A stretch of 64,000 bases of DNA from Trifolium pratense (lineage: Eukaryota > Streptophyta > Magnoliopsida > Fabales > Fabaceae), in assembly GCF_020283565.1 (NCBI RefSeq), contig NC_060059.1:38618338-38682337 (forward strand), written 5' to 3'. A model generated the notes under the pieces. It saw nothing but the letters and a program-made list of their open reading frames with translations. It was not told where the DNA came from and did no database searches. The position numbers were made by a program, and so were the translations under genes. Positions 11,955 to 23,545 of this stretch are shown here, piece by piece; positions within the stretch are counted from its first letter, which is position 1, and every line of letters begins with the position of its first letter.

Positions 11955-12553
11955 TGTGTGAGCTAAGAAGCACCGACACTTCTATGATTAGGTGTGTCGC
12001 GGTGTCCGACACGTGTCGGTGTCTGACACTCTTATGACACTCGTTCGACACGTGTCGGATAGCTCATATCGGTGTCGGAAAAAATTCAATTTTTCCTTTA
12101 GTTTGACACTCCTTTGATCGGTGTCCGACACCTGTAAGACACTCGTATGACACGTGTCGGACAAGTGTCCCAAAAAAAATTATTTTTCTTTGCTTATACT
12201 CTCCTTAGGCACGTATTAGACATATCTACAAGAGTTAAAGATGTGTAGAAACAACAATATTGATCAATTAGGGATTGAAGACATTACATTTTGATTACGA
12301 TATTTTTAGTTTCTTCGATCATAGATGGATAAATAAAGGTAAAATACTATCATATCTTGTTTTAAAACTTTTTTTTAAAAATAACTTGCTCAAATTAGAT
12401 TTACATGTATATATTTTGATTCTCAATTTATATGTTTTATAAATATGTAGCGGTGTCGGTGTCCTATATTTTTTACATTAGCGGTGTCGTGGTGTCCGTG
12501 TCCGTGTCGTGTCGCGGTGTCCGTGTCGGAGACCGTGCTTCATAGTGTGTGAG
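11955..12553. mobile_element. hAT-type MITE (family 1, copy 2) with 8-bp target duplication
   Basis: The element spans 11963-12545 (583 bp). It starts CTAAGAAGCACCGACAC and ends with the complement of CTATGAAGCACGG, so it shares its ends with the MITE at 10003-10619. The flanks are the perfect 8-bp repeat TGTGTGAG (11955-11962 and 12546-12553). The interior carries many GTGTCGGTGTC / GACACGTGTC palindromes. The empty site is in unit B near 19978-19990 (GATGTGTGAGATATG). It is non-coding. Confidence 0.85.
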
Positions 12554-13680
12554 ATATGTTTGTGGAGAGGAGCATATATAAATTTGTTAGTAATTAACTT
12601 TGTTTTGCATAAAAACACAATAGATACGATGATGCTTTCACAGTTTGGGTGACATTACTGTAAAAATTATAATGATCTAGACAACTGGTTTTGATCGTGC
12701 CTTTATTATATTACGTACTCTCTTTTTATTTTGTATTGAATTAAATTTTGTGTTTGAATCAAGTATAGGATGCGAAAGACTTACACTTAAAAAAAATTGT
12801 TGGGTTTGATTGTCATGAGACGTTCAATCTTAATTTTTGTTTAGAACCTAATTAAAATACATACAAAATAGTGATTACAATATTTTGTAGGAAATAATTG
12901 TATTGATAAAAAAAAAGTTTTTGACTTATTTTTTAGCTTATGCATGCAAAACAACTTATGCAAATAAATAAGTTTTTTTGTAGTATTATTATAAATTTGT
13001 CAATGTAATTTATAAAAAACAAAGTGTTATTGGATTTTTAGATTTGACATAACTCATCGTTACACTCTTTATAAACTATAGTCAAACCTTATCTTTAATG
13101 TGAGATTTAGTTTTTAATGTGGGATTTAGTGAGAACTTATAAATTAATATAAAATTTTATTTATTTGCATAAGTTATTTTTTATAAGTCAGAAAATAAAC
13201 ATATCTAAGGGGGCCATATATATAAGCACTACAATAAGTTGGAGCCTTTTCTTGAAAATTTGTGATAAACTAATTATACTTTATGCAAATTATAAACAAA
13301 ATCAAATGCCATTGATTCGTAAAATGAGACATTTTTGTTCGAATCTACGAAGATATACTTATTACACAAAAAAAAAAAATAGTGTATTTCTTATTAGACA
13401 ACAAAATAAAAAAGTTCTTGCTTTCTTGACAAAAAAAGTTCTTAGTCGAATTAAGTTCAAAGATTTGCTAATGGTGTATTTACTACAGAAATTATAATAA
13501 GCAATTTATAATTAATTTACTATACAAATCATAAATATAGGATTTTTTTTTTACTAAATAGCAAAATGTTGTTCATTGGTGCATGTATAAAATGAAGAAG
13601 AAAATATTGTTTTTATTTTCTTTCTTATTTTTGAATTTGAGTCCATTTTATCTTGTTCAAGACCTACAAACAAAAATAAA

Positions 13681-14080
13681 TTGGCAATTGTTTTGGACTG
13701 GGCCTTAAGCCCAACAGCTGGAGAAATCATCCTCTTCAACCGTCAAGCACGGCTCAAACATAGTAGGCTCATGAATGTGTCTCCTCTTCAACGGTTACAT
13801 TGTTTAGTTACACTAACGTTCGACATCAAAATAATGTGTATTTACTGTTCATCAAGGCTCCTCAGCCATTGATGGTTTTGATACGCTCATCATTAGTCTT
13901 GGCCCAATGCTCGAGACTATATATACTATTCTCATACAGATTTATCTCACTCTTAAAATCTTAACTTCACCTCTTAATGATTTGAACGTCGGAGCACTTG
14001 CAAGTACAAAATTCTTTCCATTTTCGGGGATGAAGAGGAGCACCACCGAACAAAAGTCGACTCTGGTCAGGTAAGATAAT
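13681..14080 (+). mobile_element. Ty3/gypsy-type LTR fragment
   Basis: The stretch is richer in GC than its surroundings. It has a TATA motif (CTATATATACTATTCTC, near 13918) followed about 60 bases later by TTGAACGTCGGAGCACTTG, the kind of LTR 3' segment seen in plant gypsy elements. No internal domain or second LTR is present in the window, so it is probably a truncated or solo LTR. Confidence 0.4.
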
Positions 14081-14083
14081 AAT

Positions 14084-14437
14084 AATTTTAAGGCTTAATT
14101 AGTAAAATAGTCCCTTAAAGACATTTTTGGTTTCACATCGGTCCCTTAAAGAAAAAAAAGGTCTGAATAGGTCCCTTAAAGAAAAAAAATGTATGAATAG
14201 GTCCCTTAAAGACATCTCTGTTAATCAGTTTGGTCCTTTCCGTCCATTTTTTCGAGGACCAAACTGATTAACGGAGATATCTTTAAGGGACCAAACTGAT
14301 TAACGGAGATGTCTTTAAGGGACTTATTCGAACCTTTTTTTCTTTAAGGGACCTATTCGGTCTTTTTTTCTTTAAGGGACCAATGTAAAACCAAAATTAT
14401 CTTTAAGGGACCATTTTACTAATTAAGCCTAATTTTA
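14084..14437. mobile_element. MITE with full-length inverted repeats
   Basis: The element spans 14091-14430 (340 bp). AGGCTTAATTAGTAAAAT at the left is the exact complement of ATTTTACTAATTAAGCCT at the right. The arms carry repeated GGTCCCTTAAAG / CTTTAAGGGACC motifs, so nearly all of it folds. It is flanked by the 7-bp repeat AATTTTA (14084-14090 and 14431-14437). No coding capacity; the superfamily is uncertain. Confidence 0.8.
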
Positions 14438-15563
14438 ATCATTTAATTATTCTTCTAATTTTTATCATTCATTTATGGAAAATGATATATATCGCGAAAG
14501 ACGGTTTCACGAAGCTTTCACGAATGAGTGTATTTTCAATAAATCTTCAGTGCATTATACAACAACACATGCATTTAAATTGGTTTTTCTTCCTCTCTCC
14601 AAATAACACATGTCTCATCTCTCCTGTGTAATCTCAAGAAGTGATTGTTTTCCTTTTCCCTATCCTCTTCCAATAAATATTAGTCTTTCCGGTTAGTATT
14701 ATAGGCGAATTCTTTAGTAGACATGTTATATGGATATACACCGATATATTTGTTGAAGTAAATGATTTTGACGGGTTTATAAATAATATTTATTAATTTT
14801 TTTATATTAAATATTATTTGTGAACAATCACAATCAAACACATAAGCCGTGTACCAGTACATATCCACATAATATAATATGTGCACTAAAATGTTCATCT
14901 CCAAATTTGATTTTTTGGTGTATTAGAAAAATGAGATATTTTGTTTATAATATAGACCACATACATATTTTTTAAATGTATCAAAAAAATCAAATTTACT
15001 TATAATAATAATAATAATCAAAGGGAATAATACCATTTATGTTCAAACAAAAAACATTTATGCATTTTGCTTTTTCTGGAGTTTAGCATAGTAGTTGGGC
15101 AAAACAATTAAATAAATGGAGTTTATCAATTGTGAATGATTTGCCAAAAGTAAGAAGCGAAATGAAAAAAGGCAAACAATTGAAAACATTTAATAAGCCA
15201 TTCGTGATGTGTTTCGCGAGGTATTGGTTCGCTGTATATAGCATAACTCTTCATTTATTTAACACTAATGGCACATACACATCATAAACTTTTAATCTTT
15301 TATATGGTTACAAGTTGAGAGTCCATTTTGTATTGCCAACACAAAGCTTGAGCATGTATAAACATTTCCTACATGTGGCTTCAAAAACGGAAAGAAGAAA
15401 ATAATTTAATAATTAATATGAAATAATTAAAATGACAAAGAGGAAGTCATGTGGCTTCAAAAAGCAAGGAATATGAAGATTTTGTGGCAAAATGAATCTT
15501 TAAGATATGCTTATCATATAAGCCAGAGGTTATAAGCTTCTTTGAAAATTAGTGGAGGGCCAA
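14438..15563. other. intergenic part of unit B
   Basis: No gene is supported. The end (15508-15563) is the unoccupied counterpart of two unit A insertion sites. Confidence 0.5.
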
Positions 15564-16149
15564 TGTTGGATAATTTTGGGATATTTCAAAAGTTAATTGT
15601 TATTCTTTTTAATTAAAATTTAATAATCATTTTCTATATTTACTTAATATTTTGATCTAAATTGACTTGGTCTTTTTACATGGGATTCCATATTATTTAA
15701 GTATTGAAACGTTTTTAAAACATGTTCTTTATTGTAGTAACCGCCCTTTAAACTCTCTTCAATAATCATTATTATTTTCTATAATGAAAATATGTGGCCA
15801 TAAAGTGTGGAACGGCTTCTAGGCAACATGGCTATTAAAATCTATATAAGTCATTCGTGTAATGTTTTTTTTTTAGAGACGCAGATATAAAAACTACCAT
15901 GAGAGTGGTTGCTTTGGAGATATAAGTTTTTCTTTGAAAAATACATACTTATATACACATAAGTTATTTTCTAAAGTGTGTCTGAGTTACCAACCTTGTT
16001 GATATTCTCGTGTCTTGATAGCCTCGGCATGTTTATCGTCGAGAAGAACCGGTTGTATTCTGGGGGAGTTGCGCAATATTTGCGGATAATTCCTTAGTTC
16101 AGTGATCACACGCCTCCGGTTAAATTGTTTCCAGCCATCCGCGACAACA
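15564..16149 (+). repeat. 5' LTR of the non-autonomous retrotransposon
   Basis: 586-bp terminal repeat, TGTTGG...ACAACA, near-identical to 18824-19408. It contains a possible TATA (TCTATATAAG, near 15840) about 300 bases before its end. Confidence 0.88.
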
Positions 16150-16988
16150 ATCTAAGGAATTATGGCTGATGATTCTGACGATGACAACATGGTTGATGGT
16201 TTTACTTCTTTTGTAGCTACGGCAACTCCAATTCATGGTTAAAGAACTTGTTGCTGATTTCGCTCTCATGTCTCTCGGATGAAGCGCTCAGAACCAATGT
16301 TGGGAGGGAATACTATCGGCTAATGTGAGGGTATGTCTTTGTTTGCTTGCTAGGAGCCAGGTAAGTCTCTCTAATATTATTTTATGACACCAAAATGTGG
16401 GGGTTAGCCTGATAAAAGAACGGGAGCATGGTGTGATAGACCTTCTATGTAAGTGTAACATTTTTCTCCCTTTGAAATCATCCACAAGGGGTCAGGTACA
16501 TATTCTAACCTTCAAAGTTTTGAATTTTATATTGATTCTGTGAATGTGTTGAACTTGTCTAGAAATTAACATTAATGAGTAGTTTATTTAACAATGATAA
16601 GCTAATTTGTTCTATCGTAGTGGAATATTTTTGCGATTAGATATAGTGATTGAATTAATTTATCCATGTATTTTAGAATATTTTCGGTTGCCGACTATAT
16701 CTATATATTTAACTGATTTTCTGTACTATGTGAATTAAATGAGGAATTGAAAATTTTTGTGTGGATTAATTTAAAATTTGTATAAGAATATAATGTTGTG
16801 TTCAATGTGTAGAATTGAGATATGCCTTCTATAGTAAAGCTGAAAATTTTGTGAGTATAAATTAAATTGGCATGGTCACTTTAGTTTGTGTGAATCAGAT
16901 TTTGCTGTGAGAATTTACTTTGACGTGTATACGTTATATTTGGGCCTTATATAGTGATTTGCTCATATGAAATTTAAAGTTGCTCAAA

Positions 16989-16992
<4 letters not shown>

Positions 16993-17021
<29 letters not shown>
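16993..17021. repeat. (TA)n microsatellite
   Basis: About 14 TA dinucleotides inside the retrotransposon body. Confidence 0.9.
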
Positions 17022-17023
<2 letters not shown>

Positions 17024-17639
17024 CAGATGTGTTACGAGAATTAATCTTAATATGAAATTGAATTTGTTGAGATGAGAAAGGACATGTTAAAAGTGATTGA
17101 ATCTAACTCTCGTTTTAATTTCAAGAAGTACAGTGAATTGTTACAAGATATGGCAGTTTTATTTTGGGAAAAAGATGATAATTTTAATATATATTCACTT
17201 GAAGTTTTATACTAGTTCAGTTTTAAAATTTGGATAGTCTTTTGTCTAGTAGCTTCTATATGGTAGTGATTGCAGTTGTAGTCACGTTTGCGGTAATGTA
17301 ATTGGTGTGACATTATTATCTTCAAAAAGTTTGGTTGGTGATTTTAGTTGCAGTAGTGGCTAACTTTAAGAGAATTTTATGATTATTTAGTATGAAATTT
17401 GAGGCTAAATTGTTGAGCATTTCCTATGATGCTAGAAGATATATTCAAACTGATGTGAATTAAAGCATAAGAGGATCAAGTGTATGAATTGTAGCGCAAT
17501 ATTATAAGGATGTGCGACAGATATAATTCTATCATAAATATCATATGTTGAGAAATTTTTTAGGAAGTTCAACTATATTGGAATTAAAATATTGAGCATC
17601 CCTGGTGATCCTAATGTTATTTGAGTAAAGATATTCGAG

Positions 17640-18080
17640 ATATATCATAAATGATATAGTGGATTAGCCATTGTATTAGAACAATACAATGATGTATCAT
17701 GATATTTATTTGTGTAAAAATATATACTTGAGATTTATTTCTCTACTGTGAGAGTGTTATCACTTGAAAATTATTCAAATGAAGTCACATTTATCCAATG
17801 TGGGGGTGTCGCTTAGATAATAATATTCTAAGTAGACTTGAATAACAAATTTATAATTGGGTATAACTTTCTCTTTTGAGAAGATGTACGCTTAGAATAT
17901 ATCTAGGCATATTTGTTGAAGTATGTTATACGAATATGTGAGATATTATTTAGAGTAATGATCCATTGTATAATACAATGATGATGTTAATTGGATATGA
18001 GCCAATGAGATAAACCTATAAGTAGATTTATTTTATTGATGAATAAGTTGTCGCTTAGAAGCCATCTAAGTAGACTAGTA
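17640..18080 (+). repeat. degenerate internal hairpin repeats of the retrotransposon
   Basis: A hairpin motif built on CGCTTAGA ... TCTAAGTAGACT occurs at 17810-17838 and 18051-18075, with a weaker form at 17889-17910. The palindromes CATTGTATTAGAACAATACAATG-like (near 17672) and CATTGTATAATACAATG (near 17965) accompany them. The order suggests an ancient, diverged tandem duplication in the non-coding body. Confidence 0.55.
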
Positions 18081-18823
18081 TAAACTTATTGTGAAAACCA
18101 AGTTTATTTTATAAACTTGTGAAAATATGAGATTGATTGACTTTGAGACGTCTTAGTCAATATTAGTGAATTGATCGGATCCGTTGACTTAACCCCTGGG
18201 AAGAAAATCGATAGGAATGAACTATGCCACTGAAAAACGACAAGTAATGGGAACCCAACCTTTGTGATTGGAGATCCCATGAAGAAGGTTCATATGGGTA
18301 AAAACAAGTTACTTGTTAGTTATGTTAGCACTAAAATTTTGTTCATTTCCTATGTGTTATGATAATGGCTATGAGAAGTGTTAAATTAAAATTAATTTGA
18401 GGGGTAAGCTTAAGGCTTTTAATGATTACCATAAGCCTTTGTGGGTGGTGTATGGTTGTAGCATACACTAGATGGAATCACCTATATGAGTGTCAGGTGG
18501 GGCCGCTTGCATGAGACTGTGGCGGGTCTCTAGAGCACTCATGAAAACCAGACACGCGCACGGCCTAAATGCGCAACACCGCGTAACACGAGAATTGTGG
18601 GGGTGTGATGCGGGTGGTAGACCGCTAACACACGTCAAGTGTCTTTGGTTCATATAGCTTGCTACACCAATTTCACTGTGTGTTAAGTTTATCATCCTAG
18701 CACTGGTTCATATAGCTTGCTACACCAGTTTGATGCATCACACTCAAAAGCAACTCAGACAATGTTTTAAAACAATTCTAATTTATTATTCTTTAATTTA
18801 AACTTTTGAAATATGTGGGGGAT

Positions 18824-19408
18824 TGTTGGATAATTTTGGGATATTTCAAAAGTTAATTGTTATTCTTTTTAATTAAAATTTAATAATCATTTTCTATATT
18901 TACTTAATATTTTGATCTAAATTGACTTGGTCTTTTTACATGGGATTCCATATTATTTAAGTATTGAAACGTTTTTAAAACATGTTCTTTATTGTAGTAA
19001 CCGCCCTTTAAACTCTCTTCAATAATCATTATTATTTTCTATAATGAAAATATGTGGCCATAAAGTGTGGAACGGCTTCTAGGCAACATGGCTATTAAAA
19101 TCTATATAAGTCATTCGTGTAATGTTTTTTTTTAGAGACGCAGATATAAAAACTACCATGAGAGTGGTTGCTTTGGAGATATAAGTTTTTCTTTGAAAAA
19201 TACATACTTATATACACATAAGTTATTTTCTAAAGTGTGTCTGAGTTACCAACCTTGTTGATATTCTCGTGTCTTGATAGCCTCGGCATGTTTATCGTCG
19301 AGAAGAACCGGTTGTATTCTGGGGGAGTTGCGCAATATTTGCGGATAATTCCTTAGTTCAGTGATCACACGCCTCCGGTTAAATTGTTTCCAGCCATCCG
19401 CGACAACA
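18824..19408 (+). repeat. 3' LTR of the non-autonomous retrotransposon
   Basis: 585-bp terminal repeat preceded by a purine tract. The two LTRs are so similar that the insertion must be young. Confidence 0.88.
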
Positions 19409-20060
19409 AATCATAAATGAGCTCATAGGATTTTGTTTGGATATATCCAATGCGTGAGGATCTTCCAACATGTGATTTGATGAGCTAATTCCAACCAAGT
19501 AACTTTCTCATATCTTTTATTTAATTAATTTTTTTTTTTGTCTTGATTTCTTTAACATATGTTTGCCAATTGCAGCTAGGAAATCTCAAATATATTCTTC
19601 ATATCAATAAGCAATAGCAATGGAGATATTTAGAGTAAGCTAAATATAATGTGTTACTAGTGAATATTTTCCTTTTAATATAGATAATATAATATCCTAG
19701 CATGTTGTCATGATAAATTATTATATGCATTAAGATTATGAAACTCATGTATTTTTGGGTACAAATTATTATATCCTAGTGGGTATCTCTATGTAATTGT
19801 AGATATTAATTCCTCAAATAGAGTAGGGATATACTATACATGGTTTTACGACTAGATTCAAATTTGTGACTATAATAAAGCTGAATAAAATCAAAATATA
19901 TATTAGACCATAGATGATATATATATTGTTGGTATAAAACAACTAAATATGTGATTTGTGAAATTTTAAGAGAGATTGATGTGTGAGATATGTAGAGGAT
20001 ATATAAATTGGTTAATTAACTTTGTTTTACAGAAAAGCACAATGATAGGAGGACTTGGAC

Positions 20061-23055
20061 AAATTTTTAGGGTACATGTTAGCATTTGTCCTTTTTTTAT
20101 TAACTCATTGATTCTCAAGAAAAGGGGATAATTCAGAATTCAGACGTGACGTGAGGCAAGTAATGTTTGACGAAAAAATATTTCTACTAAAATTGGAACT
20201 TAAGTTCTCTCGAACGATTGATACTATAGAAGAACCCATTAATCACCTGAGTCTAATATCTTGGTTGACCCGGACAAATATTCTTGGTTACATTTTTTCA
20301 ATCAAATAGTCATCTTGATGTTGATAGCATATCCTAACATTAAAAGGTATTCTTTGTATGATGTGTAAAATTGTTTCGTTGAAATTTTAGAATAGAGAGT
20401 TGTGCCTTATTCAACATGGGCGCAGATATGAATGGTAGCATGCGGCCTAGTAGATCATGGAGAAGACTCTGATACCATATTAGAAATATGTAAAGGGTTA
20501 GTGCAAAATAGACTTCTCACGATGGATAATATTGCATGTCGTTGAACTAATGTGGTTTTACATTGTGTTGATGTGGGTCCTTTGAATAATTTCAATAATT
20601 ATTTGTGGATGTTCATTGTTTTGGAAAGTGTTGAAATTGAGATTGTATCCTCTCAATCAAATTTTACCACAATCTCTCTCAACTTTAAATTAGAACTTTC
20701 AAATTAATCTAACGGTTAAAACTTAAAAGATCAAAGCCTAATTATTAAAAGATATACACCATAACAAAATGTTGGAAAATAAATTTAGCACCCAAAAAAA
20801 AAATGCCCAAAATTATGTCTTTTCCTTCATTTTCTATATCTTTTTAATTGATTTGGGAACTTGCATATGAACATTGAAATTAAACACTAAAGCATGTACA
20901 ATAATAGTTCATTTTATAGAAAAGGGTGTGGCTTCTTGTTTGACTAACCGGTAATATTTGGTCGCCGCCAACATTGTAGCGATGCCATCTGCCGCAGTGA
21001 TGTATGTAACCATCGCCAAAACCAGAGGCAGCGCTGCCACTGTTTGGCTCCGCTTTCAGTGTTAAGATTTGTTGTTTTGAAATTGTTACAATGTGATTCT
21101 TTTAACACTGCCTTTATTATTTTATCGTTAGATTCAGGTCCGTTGAAAGTTAGTGTTGGCCTGATTCGATATTAGTTGTATTAGACTAAAATACACGGTG
21201 GAACATGTTCAATTTGGTGGTTTATGCTTTAATCGTAAAATATATACAATGAATTATTACACGCATTTCAGATGACTTGCGTGTGGTGTATTTAGAAATC
21301 TCGAAATGTCAATATTTTTCATCATAATCTATTTTTCATGGATAATGTTTTAGAATATATTAAATTGATTTCATAGAGGTGCGGTTCAAATCAAATGTTA
21401 AATATTCAAATTATATTTACATAATGGGCGGACGGGTCTTATTATGTACTCGAGATCCTAGAATTGTGTTTTGCATTATTTGTATCGGAGTTTTTTTTTT
21501 TTTTGACTTATTGTATCGGAGTTGACATTGTGTTGATTTGTTGTTAGATTGTTTTTGTTTGACTTTTGTCTTGGATATTTGCATCGAGACTTGCTATATT
21601 TTGTACCTTTGACTTTTATTTTATCTCAAATGATAAGTTATTTTAAACGGTAAAGTGAATCAAAATTTGCAACTTGAAGTCAATTTCAAAAAAAAAAGTA
21701 ATTAATATTGTATGAAAAAGAGAAATTTTAAGTTATTAAGCTCGTTTTCTTCTTATAGTGATTAATTTCCATATACCTATTTAAGAAGTCTAAACTCATC
21801 TCGTGAGCTTAACTTAGTTAAGTTAATAGGACAATTTTAAAATCAAACATAATACAACTGAAGTTGTTCTCTCTAGGATGATGGCACCCTAAAGGTAATA
21901 GGATTCTAGATGGATTAATTAAGCACCTCCAATTAATTATTGGCCATTGGGCCAATATAATAGAAACGTTAAATAAACAAAGGAAAACATGAAAATCTCC
22001 ATGATACAAACTTTTGCAACAATAAGATAAAGTTAATTTTCTCCACTCCAAAGGGCACAGACAGGAGTCAACGTATAATGGACATTCAACTAATAGATGA
22101 TTAGTTAACTAAAAGTTGTTGTTGGTTACTTGGTTTGGATAATCAAACACTAACAACTTGTCATTCATTGTTTTATTATTTGTCATCACCCTAATTAAGT
22201 GTATTTCTCTAAGTCGTTTCAATGTCCTACAGGTCATTGTTAATTGACTTTTTACAATTCATGTTAACAAAAGTGTTTTTCACGTGAAGAAATTATAACC
22301 AGTAGACAAAAAAAAAAGCATTAATTTTACCAAAAAAAAAAAAGAAAATCCTTTTAATTAAGGTAAAAGAATATTTACTTTCTTCTACAAGATGATAGAT
22401 TTCCTTACTATCTCAAATAATTAAATACGTAATTTAAGGTTTTTTTTTGTTAGAAATATTACAAAAATTGAAAATTATCATTGAGTATATAGTAAGTAAC
22501 AAAGTAATAATAAAAATTACAAAAATTTCCATAAATAAATTCTCTGTGTGTGTGCATTTCATCGTCTAAACAAAATAAAAAATTGGCTACTAGTAGTAGT
22601 TGGCACTTGCAGTCTAAAAACTACACAAATACAGGCAAAGCTTAGATGGTGGAATTTTTAAGTGCATAAGAGATTCGATCTCCAAGGACATTATTGGGGT
22701 AGTCGGGATTCGAACCCCGAAATTCACATTTCTCTACATTTAAATGTGTGAGAATCTAATCACTAGGCTACTTAATAAAAAAAATACAAAAGATAAATTA
22801 GAAAAAACTTTTTTTTTTGACGGAAAATTAGAAAAAACTTAAGTAAACAAATTTAAAGATTTTTTTTTTTGGTGATAGAATATTTAAAACTGATAAATCA
22901 AAAATTTCTATGATGAAACATCTTTAATTTTTTTTTTATTATTATTTATTTTTACATATTATCTATTTTTAATTTTTTAAAAGAAGAAAATACAATTAAG
23001 TGTGTTGACCGATTAAAAAAATAAATTGTGTTACTTCTTAATTAGCAAAGTTTGG
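20061..23055. other. intergenic with scattered repeat scraps
   Basis: No gene is supported. Near 20468-20495 the sequence CTCTGATACCATATTAGAA matches the complement of a TRIM LTR end plus its tRNA-Met primer site, as in the complete TRIM at 43903-44245, so a TRIM remnant probably lies here. The remainder is AT-rich. Confidence 0.45.
22669..22775 (+). mobile_element. SINE-like tRNA-derived repeat
   Basis: A B-box-like GGGATTCGAACCCCG (near 22714) is followed by a tail ending in CTAGGCTACTTAAT. The same layout occurs in the SINE at 30073-30204. It is not a tRNA gene because no cloverleaf forms. Confidence 0.5.
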
Positions 23056-23545
23056 TGTTTCTTCTAACATGAATATCCCGAACCAAACGCCAAATTTATC
23101 AGACTGTCTCTTTATTAACTATGCAGAAATTTGGTTTCGCAGACCCGCCAAATATACCAAACCTTCTCTTTACTAACATGTGAAAATTTGGTTTCGCATA
23201 TCCGCCACATTGACCGGACCTTATCTTTACCAACTATGCCAAAATTTGGTTTCGCATACCCGCCAACTCTACCAGACTATCTATAAACCAACAATGCGGA
23301 ATTTTGGTTTCGCATACCCGCCAACTTTACCTGACTTTCTTTAAACCAACAATACGGAAATTTGGTTTCACATACCTGCCAACTTTACCGAACTTTTACT
23401 AACTATGTGAAAATTTAGTTTCGCAAACCCGCCAAATTTACCATACTTTCTCTTTACTAACAATGCAAAAATTTGGTTTTGTATACCCGTCAAATTTACC
23501 GAACCTTCTCATTACTAACTATGCGAAAATTTAGTTGCGCATACT
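23056..23545. repeat. minisatellite, period about 60 bp, about 8 units
   Basis: Diverged tandem units of roughly 60 bases share AAATTTGGTTTCGCATACCC, GCCAAATTTACC and CTTTACTAAC. Unit starts at about 23128, 23186, 23246, 23304, 23362 and onward are evenly spaced. It lies about 0.6 kb upstream of the response regulator gene. Confidence 0.85.

Larger units (their letters stand above)
9899..12630. repeat. segmental duplication, unit A
   Basis: Collinear blocks here recur in the same order in unit B (13225-20060). Anchor pairs are about 9915-9960 with 13228-13275, 10620-10660 with 15520-15555, 11538-11630 with 19409-19485, 11640-11720 with 19585-19680, 11740-11800 with 19830-19885, and 12546-12620 with 19975-20045. 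The units differ mainly by transposon insertions: two hAT MITEs and one Mutator foldback in A, and one LTR retrotransposon in B. No gene is apparent in either unit. Confidence 0.75.
15564..19408 (+). mobile_element. non-autonomous LTR retrotransposon (complete)
   Basis: The 5' LTR at 15564-16149 (586 bp) and the 3' LTR at 18824-19408 (585 bp) are virtually identical. The difference I can see is one base in a T run. Both begin TGTTGG and end ACAACA. A purine-rich tract (TATGTGGGGGAT, near 18812-18823) sits just before the 3' LTR, which fixes the plus orientation. The internal 2.7 kb has no gag-pol. The only suggestive frame is a 26-codon start at 16162-16242 (MADDSDDDNMVDGFTSFVAT, then ATPIHG and a stop). 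No standard tRNA primer site was recognised after the 5' LTR, and no matching 5-bp target duplication was seen (GCCAA left, AATCA right). It must have relied on proteins supplied in trans. Confidence 0.88.
13225..20060. repeat. segmental duplication, unit B
   Basis: Second copy of the block described at 9899-12630, in the same orientation. It is longer because it contains a gypsy-LTR-like fragment, a long-inverted-repeat MITE and a complete non-autonomous LTR retrotransposon. It holds the unoccupied versions of three unit A insertion sites. Confidence 0.7.

Noticed and set aside
11988..12173. Open frame with SDTCHTSVLQVSDT-type repeats
   Set aside because: Comes from GTGTCGGTGTC palindromic words in the hAT MITE.
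15564..19408. Autonomous Copia element
   Set aside because: The 2.7-kb interior has no protease, integrase or reverse transcriptase motifs in any frame; only a short gag-like start was seen.
23056..23545. CRISPR-like regularly spaced repeats
   Set aside because: Units are contiguous, diverged and about 60 bp, with no unique spacers; the genome is a plant. It is a minisatellite.
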